Origin: Lentzea sp. NEAU-D7
Lineage (GTDB): Bacteria; Actinomycetota; Actinomycetes; Mycobacteriales; Pseudonocardiaceae
Assembly: GCF_026242055.1 (NCBI RefSeq)
Contig: NZ_JAPJDL010000017.1
Location: 59,948-123,947, forward strand
Direction of reading: 5' to 3'
DNA length: 64,000 nucleotides
The notes below the pieces were generated by a model that did not search any database, was not told the DNA's origin, and saw nothing but the letters and a program-made list of their open reading frames with translations. The position numbers were made by a program, and so were the translations under genes. Shown in pieces: positions 1-8,168 of this stretch. Position 1 is the stretch's first letter; every line of letters starts with the position of its first letter.

Positions 1-1295
1 AGGACCACCTCGGGTACGTGATCTTCGAGGAGGGTCCGGAGCCCGGCTGGATCTACGAGGCCGTGCAGCAGCAGCTCAGCAGCGCGTTGCGCAGCATCAG
101 GCTGATGCAGGAGCTGAAGGACGCACGCGCACGGCTCGAAGAACGCGTCGGCGAGACCGAGGCGCAGTTGCGGCACGCGCAGAAGATGGAGGCCATCGGC
201 CGGTTGACCGGTGGCATCGCGCACGACTTCAACAACATCCTCACGGTCGTGAACGGCAACAGCGAGATGCTGCTGCGGCGCACCCTTCAGGACGATCCGA
301 GGCGCACGGCGATCGAGGACATCCGGCACGCCGGGGAACGGGCCGCGAACCTGACGAGGCAGCTGCTCGCGTTCACCCGCCAGCAGGTCCTGCACCCGGA
401 GTCCTTGGACCTCAAGCACAACCTCACGCAGGTCCACTCGATGCTGCGCACGCTCGTCGGCGACCACATCGAACTGGAGATGCACCTGCCCGACGGCGTC
501 GCCCAGGTGTGGGCGGACGCGGGCCAGGTCGAGCAGATCCTGTTCAACCTCGCGGTCAACTCCCGCGACGCCATGCCCGACGGCGGCACGCTGACGATCT
601 CGATCGCGAGCAGGACGCTCGGCAGCGGTGACACCGGCCGGATCGTCGGCGTGCGGCCCGGCGAGTACGTCGTCATGCGCGTCCAGGACACGGGCGCCGG
701 CATGGCCCCGGACGTGCAGGCGCAGGTGTTCGAGCCGTACTTCACCACCAAGCCGGTCGGCAAGGGCACCGGCCTCGGCCTGTCCACGGTGTTCGGCATC
801 GTGCAGCAGTCCGGCGGGCAGATCGAACTGAAGAGCGCGCCGGGCGAGGGCACGACCGTGGAGGTCTATCTGCCCGTGCCGCACGAACGCGACGGCAGGC
901 CTGAGGCGCCGTGTGCGCGCCGCCCCACCACGCACCGAGGTGCGGGCACCGTGCTGCTCGTGGAGGACGACGCGCAGGTGCGGGTCATGACGCGGCGCTC
1001 GCTGGAGATCGCGGGCTACGCGGTGATCGAGGCGGGAGACGGTCAGGAGGCGCTGCAGCTCGCCACCGCGCACCGCAGCACCATCGACCTCGTGCTCACC
1101 GACGTCGTGATGCCGAAGATGGGCGGCCCCGAGCTCGTCCGGCTGCTGCGCTCGACCGGTGCCGCGCCCGCGGTGATCTACATGTCCGGCTACACGACCG
1201 ACGAGGTCCTCGACGACGAGGTGCTGATCACCAAGCCGTACGTGGAGTCGGTGCTGCTCGAACGCGTCCGCGAGGTGCTGGCTCAGGAGGCCTGA
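1..1295 (+). CDS. Hybrid sensor histidine kinase with C-terminal receiver, 5' truncated by window
   Basis: The frame is open at the first base, so the start and the sensor part lie upstream; a GTG at 18 is an internal in-frame codon. Visible in order: a coiled-coil linker, an H-box around GGIAHDFNN (phosphoacceptor His), the N-box NLAVNSRDAMPDGG, the G1 box DTGAGM, the G2 box GKGTGLGLS, and after a short linker a complete receiver with VLLVEDDAQVR, the phospho-acceptor Asp in VLTDVVMPKMGG and the conserved Lys in ITKPY. By family knowledge it autophosphorylates on His and passes phosphate to its own receiver. Its 3' end overlaps the convergent receiver gene by 13 nt. No output domain is visible, so phosphate probably moves on to another protein. 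Confidence 0.93.
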   Translation, partial: DHLGYVIFEEGPEPGWIYEAVQQQLSSALRSIRLMQELKDARARLEERVGETEAQLRHAQKMEAIGRLTGGIAHDFNNILTVVNGNSEMLLRRTLQDDPRRTAIEDIRHAGERAANLTRQLLAFTRQQVLHPESLDLKHNLTQVHSMLRTLVGDHIELEMHLPDGVAQVWADAGQVEQILFNLAVNSRDAMPDGGTLTISIASRTLGSGDTGRIVGVRPGEYVVMRVQDTGAGMAPDVQAQVFEPYFTTKPVGKGTGLGLSTVFGIVQQSGGQIELKSAPGEGTTVEVYLPVPHERDGRPEAPCARRPTTHRGAGTVLLVEDDAQVRVMTRRSLEIAGYAVIEAGDGQEALQLATAHRSTIDLVLTDVVMPKMGGPELVRLLRSTGAAPAVIYMSGYTTDEVLDDEVLITKPYVESVLLERVREVLAQEA

Positions 1296-1672
1296 GCGCG
1301 GTCGGCGAGCACGGCGCGGATCGTCTCGTCCAGCGTCTCCAGCCGGAACGGCTTCTGCAGGTAGCCGGCGATCTCGTGCGCCGAGAACCGCCGCTCCAGC
1401 GACGTGCGGTCGTAGCCGCTGGTCAGCACCACCGGCACGGTCAGGCCCTCGCGCTTGAGCTCGGCGAGCACCTCCTCGCCGGACAGGCCCGGCATGCTGT
1501 GGTCGAGCAGCATCACGCCGATCTCGGCGGACCGCTCGCGCAGGACCGCGATCGCCTCGATGCCGTCGATGGCCTGCAGAACGGTGAAGCCCAGCTCCTC
1601 GAGCAGGCTCACGGTGTACCTACGCACGGGGTCCTCGTCCTCGACGACGAGCACCAGCCCAGCCAGCGACAT
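1283..1672 (-). CDS. Stand-alone response-regulator receiver protein
   Basis: A 129-residue protein made of a single receiver domain: acidic pocket VVEDEDP, phospho-acceptor Asp in MLLDHSMPG, Thr/Ser in VLTSGYD and Lys in LQKPF. There is no DNA-binding or enzymatic output domain, so it resembles CheY/Spo0F-type relay proteins. The ATG at 1672 is chosen because the receiver fold begins right after it; the longer frame (to 1849) adds only unlikely sequence. It is convergent with the hybrid kinase and overlaps its 3' end, which suggests, by inference only, a shared phosphorelay. Confidence 0.85.
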   Translation of the reverse strand: MSLAGLVLVVEDEDPVRRYTVSLLEELGFTVLQAIDGIEAIAVLRERSAEIGVMLLDHSMPGLSGEEVLAELKREGLTVPVVLTSGYDRTSLERRFSAHEIAGYLQKPFRLETLDETIRAVLADRAQAS

Positions 1673-1757
1673 GCGGGCAAGTATGCCGGAAACTATTCGT
1701 GTCCTCAGCACCAGGTCGCGGTCTATTTTTGGCAATCGTTCACGAACTGCTCCATCA

Positions 1758-1784
1758 GTGTGACCTGGGCCATTTGGGTCACAC
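1758..1784. promoter_or_regulatory. Perfect 8-bp inverted repeat in divergent promoter region
   Basis: GTGTGACC (1758-1765) and GGTCACAC (1777-1784) are exact reverse complements separated by 11 nt. The element lies in the 194 nt gap between the receiver gene (leftward) and the first DUF4360 gene (rightward), about 83 nt from the latter. An operator is the simplest reading; the cognate regulator is not identifiable. Confidence 0.4.
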
Positions 1785-1866
1785 CATTGGTTGAGGCTCT
1801 GCGCTAACCTTCGCGGCACCGCTGCCGCTCCACGCTGAGAAAGAGGCACCAGGAAAGGCCAACTTC

Positions 1867-2493
1867 ATGCGTAAAGCGACGGCAGCAGCCGCTCTGGCCG
1901 CGCTGTTCACATTGTCGTCAGCACCCGCGCACGCCTCGACGATTCCTTCGGAGCGCGTGACGATCGACGTGGTGACGGTGAACGGTTCCGGCTGCAAGCA
2001 CGGCACCGCCGAAGTGGTCGTCTCACCGGACAACACCTCGTTCTGGGTGATCTACAGCGACTACCTGGCCCAGGCGGGCAAGGGTGCCGGTGCGACCGAC
2101 TTCCGGAAGAACTGCCAACTGACGTTGCAGGTCAACGTCCCGCAGGGCTTCTCGTACGGCATCGCGGAAGCGACCTACGGCGGCTACGGGCACCTCAAGC
2201 CCGGCGCCATCGGGTACCAGTCGGTGAATTACTACTTCCAGGGGCAATCGGCCACGACCACCTGGAAGCACACGTTCAACGGGCCGTTCGACGACAACTG
2301 GTCGATCACCCACCGCACCGAGTTCTCCGAGATCGTCTGGGCGCCGTGCGGGGAGAAGAAGAATCTCAACGTCAACAGCGCCCTGCGGGTCGACAAGGGT
2401 ACCTCGGACGCCAATGCGAACAGTTTGATGACGATGGACTACCAGCGTGGAGAAGTGCGCACCCTGCACCACTTCTCGTGGAAGCGCTGCTGA
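1867..2493 (+). CDS. Secreted DUF4360 family protein (copy 1)
   Basis: A 208-residue protein with a Sec signal peptide (MRKATAAAALAALF, likely cleaved after APAHA near residue 23). The mature part matches the DUF4360 family by eye: TIDVVTVNGSGC near the N terminus, FRKNCQLTLQVNVPQGF in the middle, WAPCGEKKNLNVN near the C terminus and a final Cys. Paired cysteines suggest a disulfide-stabilised extracellular beta protein. Function of the family is unknown. GAAAGG lies 8 nt before the ATG. A paralogue follows 77 nt downstream in the same orientation. Confidence 0.85.
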   Translation: MRKATAAAALAALFTLSSAPAHASTIPSERVTIDVVTVNGSGCKHGTAEVVVSPDNTSFWVIYSDYLAQAGKGAGATDFRKNCQLTLQVNVPQGFSYGIAEATYGGYGHLKPGAIGYQSVNYYFQGQSATTTWKHTFNGPFDDNWSITHRTEFSEIVWAPCGEKKNLNVNSALRVDKGTSDANANSLMTMDYQRGEVRTLHHFSWKRC

Positions 2494-2570
2494 TTCCCTG
2501 AAAAGGCCGCCGCCATCGAAGTCCCCACCGCCGCCACTCTCCCCGCGAGATGCGTTCGGAAAGGTGCCTC

Positions 2571-3200
2571 ATGCTCAACGCGGTTGCCGCTGCCCTGCTG
2601 ACCTCGGCCATCATCATCCCGCCCGGCGCGCCCGGCGAGACGCCGCCGCCCGACCACATCACCATCGACATCGTCACGGTCAACGGCTCCGGTTGCCCGG
2701 CGGGCACCGCGGCCGTCGCGGTGTCCGAGGACAACAAGGCGTTCACCGTCACCTACAGCGACTACCTGGCCCAGGTCGGCGTCGGCGCACGGCCGACCGA
2801 CTTCCGCAAGAACTGCCAGCTCAACCTGCGGGTGAACGTCCCGCAGGGCTTCACCTACGGCATCGCCCAGGCCGACTACAGAGGCTTCGCCCACCTGGAA
2901 AGAGGGGCGTACGCGATCCAGAAGGCCAACTACTACTTCCAGGGCATGTCGCAGAACGACTCGGCCTCACACCGGTACAACGGCCCGCACAGCGACGACT
3001 GGCAGGCCACCGACCAGACGGAGCTCGCCGCGATCGTCTACTCACCGTGCGGCGAGAAGCGGAACTTCAACATCAACACCGAGCTCCGCGTCTACCCCGG
3101 CACGTCCAACACGGCCACGACGACCAGTTTCGTGTCGATGGACTCCACGGACGGTGCCATCGACACGACCTACCAGTTCAGCTGGAAGACATGCCCCTAG
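2571..3200 (+). CDS. Secreted DUF4360 family protein (copy 2)
   Basis: About 209 residues, clearly paralogous to the preceding protein: the same TIDIVTVNGSGC, FRKNCQLNLRVNVPQGF and YSPCGEKRNFNIN blocks in the same order, and a C-terminal Cys (KTCP). The ATG at 2571 is preferred over 2550 because AAGG sits 6 nt upstream and it directly begins a hydrophobic leader (MLNAVAAALLTSAIII). The two copies look like an old tandem duplication. A strong hairpin terminator follows. Function unknown. Confidence 0.83.
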   Translation: MLNAVAAALLTSAIIIPPGAPGETPPPDHITIDIVTVNGSGCPAGTAAVAVSEDNKAFTVTYSDYLAQVGVGARPTDFRKNCQLNLRVNVPQGFTYGIAQADYRGFAHLERGAYAIQKANYYFQGMSQNDSASHRYNGPHSDDWQATDQTELAAIVYSPCGEKRNFNINTELRVYPGTSNTATTTSFVSMDSTDGAIDTTYQFSWKTCP

Positions 3201-3211
3201 TAGTGCTGTGA

Positions 3212-3245
3212 CTACCGCACGCGCTCGCACGAGCGTGTGCGGTAG
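3212..3245 (+). terminator. Hairpin terminator after DUF4360 pair
   Basis: Arms CTACCGCACGCGCTC and GAGCGTGTGCGGTAG pair over about 15 bp (one G-T wobble) with a 4 nt loop, starting 12 nt after the stop of the second DUF4360 gene. There is no U-tract, as is usual in high-GC actinobacteria. Confidence 0.75.
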
Positions 3246-3332
3246 CACATATGTGAGGCGACAGCCGTACAGATTCGCGTGTGACGGCGTCTTACCCCCA
3301 TGACGGGGCAGGTCGGGGTAAAGGGGCAGCCA

Positions 3333-4589
3333 ATGCCATCCGCCGCATACGCGCAGTACGGTGAGGATCGCAAGGCTCACAGGGGAGGTCGGATACTGAC
3401 CACGACGCTGCTCCCGGCCAGACGGCCGGCGACTACCGCGGCCGGTTCACGCTGGCCGCTCAGTGGCGACTACCGTCAGGTCCTCGCCGACCTCGCGTTG
3501 CTCTTCTTCGCCGCGCTCGACGTCTGGCTGTACGGGCTGTGGCTCGAAGCCGACCCGATCACGGACCTCCCGCCGATCGAGAACTACCAGCTGTGGCTCA
3601 ACTGGCTGGCGGTCGGCGCTCTGGTCCTGCGCCGGCGGTTCCCGTTCCTCACGCTGGTCCTGACCATCCCCGGCTTCTTCGTCGGCTGGTCGCAGCTCGC
3701 CGCGATGATCGCCCTCTACACGGTCGCCCGCCGCTACATCGGCGGCTGGCAGACGGGCCTCGCGGCCGCGCTGGTGTGGCTCTGCCGGTTCGTCGCCTGG
3801 CCGTTCGAGGAGCTGATCGAACGGCCCGCGTCAGGGCACTTCCACTCGGCGATCTACGGCTTCCTGGTAGCGGGCCTGCCGATCGCGATCGGCCTGCTGG
3901 TGCACGCGCGTCAGGAGCTCTCCGACCGCATCTCCGAACTGGCCGAGTCGCGAGAGAGAGAGCGCGTGCTCCACGCGCACGCCATCCGTGCCGACGAACG
4001 GGCGAAGCTCGCCCGCGAGATGCACGACGTGGTGTCGCACCAGGTCAGTCTCATCGCGATGCAGGCGGGTGCGCTCCGCATGGCCGTGGCCGACGCCGAG
4101 CACAAGCAGGTCGCCGGCACCATCCGCATGTTGTCGACGCGCACGCTCGACGAGCTGCGTCAGCTCGTGTCCGTCCTGCGCACCACGGACGACAACCAGC
4201 CGAGCCTCGACGAGCTGCCGGAACTGGCCGCCGACGCGGGCTTCGAGGTCACCATCCAGCTCAAGGGCCCCGTCGAGGACCTCTCCGCACCGGTGTCCGG
4301 CGCCGTCTACCGGACGGTGCAGGAGGCCCTGACGAACATCCGCAAGCACGCCGTGGGCGCGAGCGCGACGGTGTTCATCGACGCCCAGTACGACGACAAC
4401 GTGCTGGTCGAGGTGCGCAACACCGCCGCGTCCAGCCCGTCGTCGACGCTGCCCAGCGGAGGTCACGGCCTGGTCGGCCTGCGCGAGCGCGCCACGCTGC
4501 TCGGTGGCGAGTTCTCGGCGGGACCGACCGAGGACGGCGGCTTCCTGGTGTCGGCGACGTTCCCGAGGGAACGCGTCATCACCGATTGA
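3333..4589 (+). CDS. DesK/NarX-type membrane sensor histidine kinase (orphan)
   Basis: About 418 residues. The N-terminal half has several hydrophobic segments (for example LADLALLFFAALDVWLYGLW, LVAGLPIAIGLLV), then a coiled coil, a HisKA_3 box with the phospho-acceptor His in KLAREMHDVVSHQ, and an HATPase region with EALTNIRKHA and GGHGLVGLRERATLLGG. Start chosen at ATG 3333 with GGGG just upstream; ATG 3300 has no ribosome site. By family it would phosphorylate a LuxR/NarL-type response regulator, but none is adjacent: the next gene is convergent and unrelated. Its signal is unknown. The 3' end overlaps the next gene by 11 nt. Confidence 0.9.
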   Translation: MPSAAYAQYGEDRKAHRGGRILTTTLLPARRPATTAAGSRWPLSGDYRQVLADLALLFFAALDVWLYGLWLEADPITDLPPIENYQLWLNWLAVGALVLRRRFPFLTLVLTIPGFFVGWSQLAAMIALYTVARRYIGGWQTGLAAALVWLCRFVAWPFEELIERPASGHFHSAIYGFLVAGLPIAIGLLVHARQELSDRISELAESRERERVLHAHAIRADERAKLAREMHDVVSHQVSLIAMQAGALRMAVADAEHKQVAGTIRMLSTRTLDELRQLVSVLRTTDDNQPSLDELPELAADAGFEVTIQLKGPVEDLSAPVSGAVYRTVQEALTNIRKHAVGASATVFIDAQYDDNVLVEVRNTAASSPSSTLPSGGHGLVGLRERATLLGGEFSAGPTEDGGFLVSATFPRERVITD

Positions 4590-5676
4590 AGCGCTGGAAG
4601 GCGTGGAAGGACTTCTTGGGCTCCAGCCGGTAGGGCGAGTTCTCGTCGTCGAACCGCTCACGGATCGTGCGCAACAGGCTGTACGAGGCCATGTCGTAGT
4701 CACGATCGCGGCACGTCGGGTGGTGCGGCGAGTCCGGCGTGATGACCGAGTACAGGTGTGATCCCTCGACATCGGGCTGTGCGGCGAACACGCGCAGCAT
4801 GCGGGCGATGTAGTCGGTCTGCTCGCGTTCGTTCCGCTCGAAGCCGGGCTTGACCACGGGCGGGTCGGCTTCGTGGTCGACGACGTCCCAGCCCATACCA
4901 CCGGCCTTCGCCGCACCCGTGAACGTGCAGCAGCCGTGCTCCAGGATCATCAGCGGCTTGCCCCAGCGCCGGTATTCGTCCAGGTCAGCGGCGTATTCGG
5001 CATCGGTCTCGAAGTACGTGTAGTAGTCGAGCCCGACGAGGTCGAACAACGACCAGTCGGTCCACCGCGCGTCCGCGCCCGCCGCCGCGCCGTAGGTGAC
5101 GCGGCCGCGGAACTCCCGGCGCGCGACCTCGACGGCCTTCGCCAGGAACTCGCGGAAGCGCCGGACCACCGCGGGCCAGTCCGTGATCGACGGCATGTGC
5201 TCGATCCGGTCGAGGAACGTGTCGCCGGGGATGATGCCCGGCGTGAAGAGGAAGTGCTCGCAGCCGGTGACGAACGTGATGTCGTCGCCGTGCCGCTTGC
5301 GCTCCGCCGTGCGCGCGGCCTCCGCCAGGTGCTCCAGGATCTGTTCTTGAGGGTGGTCGTAGAGCCTCGGCTGCACAAAGACCCGCATGCCGCGGCGCAC
5401 CGCCGCGTCCGTCGTCTCGGCGAGGCGGCCGAGATCGCTGCCGAACGCGGTGATCGACGGGCAGCGCAGGTCGTCCGCGATCAGCCGGATCTCCCGCTCC
5501 AGCTGCGGACGGCTCCAGCGCACGCGGCTCAGCGGTTCCCCTGCCGCGTGCAGCACGCCGGTGTCGTAGCAGACGCCACCGCGCTTGCGCGGCGCCGCTG
5601 CCGCCGTGCCGCCCCCGATGGTCGCCAGCGCCGCGGCACCGGCGACGGCCTTCAGCAACACCTTCCGACTGATCAT
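4579..5676 (-). CDS. Exported TIM-barrel-like protein (often labelled abortive infection protein)
   Basis: A 365-residue protein starting at ATG 5676, with AGGGGG 5 nt upstream. The N terminus (SRK followed by LLKAVAGAAALATIGGG and an Ala-rich cleavage region) is an export signal; the lone SRK makes Tat use uncertain. The body has features of a glycosidase-like beta/alpha barrel: GVCYDTG, SITAFGSDLGRLAET, VFVQPRLYD, VTGCEHFLFTPG, LVGLDYYTYFE and LMILEHGCCT, with Glu residues at strand ends as in retaining hydrolases. From memory, homologues are commonly named abortive infection protein, but nothing here shows a phage-related function; a carbohydrate-active enzyme is at least as likely. Confidence 0.7.
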   Translation of the reverse strand: MISRKVLLKAVAGAAALATIGGGTAAAAPRKRGGVCYDTGVLHAAGEPLSRVRWSRPQLEREIRLIADDLRCPSITAFGSDLGRLAETTDAAVRRGMRVFVQPRLYDHPQEQILEHLAEAARTAERKRHGDDITFVTGCEHFLFTPGIIPGDTFLDRIEHMPSITDWPAVVRRFREFLAKAVEVARREFRGRVTYGAAAGADARWTDWSLFDLVGLDYYTYFETDAEYAADLDEYRRWGKPLMILEHGCCTFTGAAKAGGMGWDVVDHEADPPVVKPGFERNEREQTDYIARMLRVFAAQPDVEGSHLYSVITPDSPHHPTCRDRDYDMASYSLLRTIRERFDDENSPYRLEPKKSFHAFQRFNR

Positions 5677-5759
5677 CGTTCCCCCTGCCTGGTTGCCCGA
5701 AGAAGCACTGCTTCTTCGAGAACGCAGGTCAGGGGTCGGATTGTCGCTTTCGAACGCCG

Positions 5760-7370
5760 TCAGGCTCGCTTGGAGGCCAGTGACGCGCTCAGCGCCGCCG
5801 CCGCACCGAGCACACCGCACGTGAGTGCGATGGACATCGTCGGCTCGTGCTTGAGCAACACCGACACCAGCAGCCACACGGACAGCCCGAGTCCGAGACC
5901 GAGCGGCACCGACGCGATCACCGCCGCCATGCCGGTCTGCCGCCGCCGCAACGCCCGCAGGTTCGACTCCAGGTACGCGAACGTGAACAGCAGCAGCAAC
6001 GCCGACCCGGTGCCCATGAGGCTCAGCCACGGCGTCTGGCTGGACTCCAGCAGGAACGGCGGCTGCTCGTCGACCTGGGCCGTCACGACGCCGCCGATGA
6101 TCCACCGCGCCGCGCCCGGCAGCACGAAGCCCTCGGGCCCGCGCTGCGGCACGTCCGCGAGCGGGATCCCGGCCGCCGTCACGACGAGATGCGTGCCGTC
6201 GACCTTCACGGGGTCCGCGAGGTCCATCGTGACGGTCGTCGCGGGCGGGGTGCCGGTCGCCACGAACGGCACCACGGCCATCGCGATCAACGCGAGCGCG
6301 GCCACCAGCCACAACGCCCACGGCGTCGACGGCGGCTTGATCACCTGCGAGGCCGGCACCAGCGTGCTGCTGCCGCTCAGGCGCGCGGCGGGAACCGGGT
6401 CGACCAGCGTGGCCCGGATGCGCTGTCCCGTGAGCGTGACCGTCTCGCGTTCCGGCACGGGCCGCAGCGACGGACGTGTGGAGGACGCCGACACCTGCGG
6501 TGCGAGGTGCACGGGGATGCCCAGGCGCACGAGCCAGTCCGGCCCGAACAGGTGGCCAGCCGCACCGGCGAGGTCGACCGCGAACGTCTCGGCGTTGCGG
6601 TAGCGCGCGTCGGGCTCCCGCGCGATGCTGCGCATGACCACGCCGGCCAGGGGTTCCGGCACGTTCGGCAACGGCCGCGGGTCCTGGAACACCCGCTTCT
6701 GGATCATCGCGATCGGGCCGCCACCACGTTCGAACGGCAGGTCGCCGCAGAGCAGCTCGTACAGCATCGTGCCGGTCGCGTAGACGTCGGCCGCGGGCGA
6801 CAGGGCGTTGCCCATCGCCTGTTCCGGCGCGATGTAGGCGGGCGTGCCGAGCACCGCGCCACCGTGCGTCACGAGGGTCGCGCCCTCCGACACCACCTGG
6901 GAGATGCCGAAGTCCGCCACCTTCACCACGCCGTTCGAGGTGAAGAGCAGGTTCTTCGGCTTCACGTCGAGGTGCAGCACCCCGGCCTCGTGCGCCGCGT
7001 GCAGCCCGGACAGCGCCGCCAGCACGATGCCGCACGACTGCTGCGCCGTCAGGCCGTCACCGGAGAACCGCGACCAGACCGTGCCGCCGTCGAGGCGTTC
7101 CATCACCAGCAGGTGCTCGCCCTGCTGCCGGACGTAGTCGTAGACCGGGACGATGTGCGGGTGGTCGAGGCGGGCCAGCAGCCGCGCCTCGTGCTCGAAG
7201 CGCTCGCTCATCCTCGGGTCTTCCGCCACGGCGTGCGGCAGCCGTTTGATCGCGACAGGACGCCCGAGCCGGCGGTGCACACCGCCGTAGACGACACCCA
7301 TGCCGCCCTCGCCGATCTGGTCGCCGACGGCGTACTGCGGCAGGGCGGCGACCACACTGGACAGTGTCAC
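5760..7370 (-). CDS. Membrane-attached Ser/Thr protein kinase
   Basis: A 536-residue PknB-like kinase. Seen: G-loop GEGGMGVVYGG (residues 20-30), ATP Lys in VAIKRL (about 42), catalytic HLDVKPKN (133-140), DFG (153-155) and APE (181-183). The usual HRD is HLD, losing the Arg that couples to a phosphorylated activation loop. After the catalytic domain come four hydrophobic helices, the last close to the C terminus. There are no PASTA repeats. The GTG start at 7370 overlaps the stop of the upstream membrane-protein gene as GTGA, so the two are co-translated; longer frames lack a plausible start. Confidence 0.9.
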   Translation of the reverse strand: MTLSSVVAALPQYAVGDQIGEGGMGVVYGGVHRRLGRPVAIKRLPHAVAEDPRMSERFEHEARLLARLDHPHIVPVYDYVRQQGEHLLVMERLDGGTVWSRFSGDGLTAQQSCGIVLAALSGLHAAHEAGVLHLDVKPKNLLFTSNGVVKVADFGISQVVSEGATLVTHGGAVLGTPAYIAPEQAMGNALSPAADVYATGTMLYELLCGDLPFERGGGPIAMIQKRVFQDPRPLPNVPEPLAGVVMRSIAREPDARYRNAETFAVDLAGAAGHLFGPDWLVRLGIPVHLAPQVSASSTRPSLRPVPERETVTLTGQRIRATLVDPVPAARLSGSSTLVPASQVIKPPSTPWALWLVAALALIAMAVVPFVATGTPPATTVTMDLADPVKVDGTHLVVTAAGIPLADVPQRGPEGFVLPGAARWIIGGVVTAQVDEQPPFLLESSQTPWLSLMGTGSALLLLFTFAYLESNLRALRRRQTGMAAVIASVPLGLGLGLSVWLLVSVLLKHEPTMSIALTCGVLGAAAALSASLASKRA

Positions 7371-8134
7371 CTCTGGATCCTCACGGTGTCCGCATCCATT
7401 GAGGACGGTGGCTTCTCGCCCGGATGCGGTGTCACGTAGCCAAGAACGAACGCGGCCGCCGCGGCGCCGACGATGAACGGGATCTCGGCCGTGGGCGACG
7501 GCGCCACGAGCCGCAGCACCGACAGCGAGATGACCGCGACCAGCCCGGTCCCGATGCCGGCGGGCAGGAACCGCATGGCCCGCTGCCACCGGTTCGCGGG
7601 CAGCCGCCGGCGCGCCAGCGCGATCAGCGCGCCCGCCCACGACAACGCCGTCAGCACGAGCACGCCCAGCCCGAACGCCCCGTAGACCGACCAGAGCGAG
7701 CCCTTGACGTCCCCGGTCGTCTCCACGGACGCGATGCTCTCGCGCTGGACGTCGATGACCTCGACCGTGACCGGGAGGAGACCGATCGCCTGCGAGCCGA
7801 GGTCGGTCGGCTCCAGCGGGAACGACCGCGTCTCGGAGGACTTCGCCGGCACGTCGAACGGAACCGTTGTGTCGTAGGAGAAGAAGGTCAACGCCAGCGC
7901 GGTGCCGCTGATCCGCACGGTCTTCACTCGCTGCAGGGTGTCCGTGTTGTTGCGGACCGTGATCGAGACCTTGGCGGTCTGCGACGGGTCCAGCACCAGG
8001 GTCCCTACTCCAACCGGCCTACCGTCCACATCGGCCTCGAGGATCACAGACCCGTCCTGTGCGGAGGCCGTGGAGGGAAGCAGCATAATTCCGCACCACA
8101 GCAGTAAACCTGCACCGGCCATGCGACGTCTCAC
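7367..8134 (-). CDS. Membrane protein with extracytoplasmic beta domain, kinase partner
   Basis: A 255-residue protein with a signal peptide (LLLWCGIMLLPSTASAQ), an extracytoplasmic beta-rich region of about 110 residues (VSITVRNNTDTLQRVKTVRISG resembles an Ig-like or alpha-macroglobulin-like strand pattern), then about three transmembrane helices and a short hydrophilic tail. GTG 8134 has AAGG 7 nt upstream; ATG 8122 is the alternative. The stop overlaps the kinase start by 4 nt, so this may be the sensor, anchor or substrate of the kinase (inference). No family recognised. Confidence 0.7.
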   Translation of the reverse strand: MRRRMAGAGLLLWCGIMLLPSTASAQDGSVILEADVDGRPVGVGTLVLDPSQTAKVSITVRNNTDTLQRVKTVRISGTALALTFFSYDTTVPFDVPAKSSETRSFPLEPTDLGSQAIGLLPVTVEVIDVQRESIASVETTGDVKGSLWSVYGAFGLGVLVLTALSWAGALIALARRRLPANRWQRAMRFLPAGIGTGLVAVISLSVLRLVAPSPTAEIPFIVGAAAAAFVLGYVTPHPGEKPPSSMDADTVRIQR

Positions 8135-8168
8135 TAGCGCACCTTAGGTTCTGATCCGGGGAGTTGGA

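Noticed and set aside
911..1807. Plus-strand frame overlapping the hybrid kinase and the receiver gene
   Set aside because: It is out of frame with two clear receiver domains and has shadow-frame composition.
4579..5676. Phage-defence (abortive infection) role for the exported protein
   Set aside because: The name attached to homologues is the only link; the export signal and barrel-like motifs argue against an intracellular defence function.
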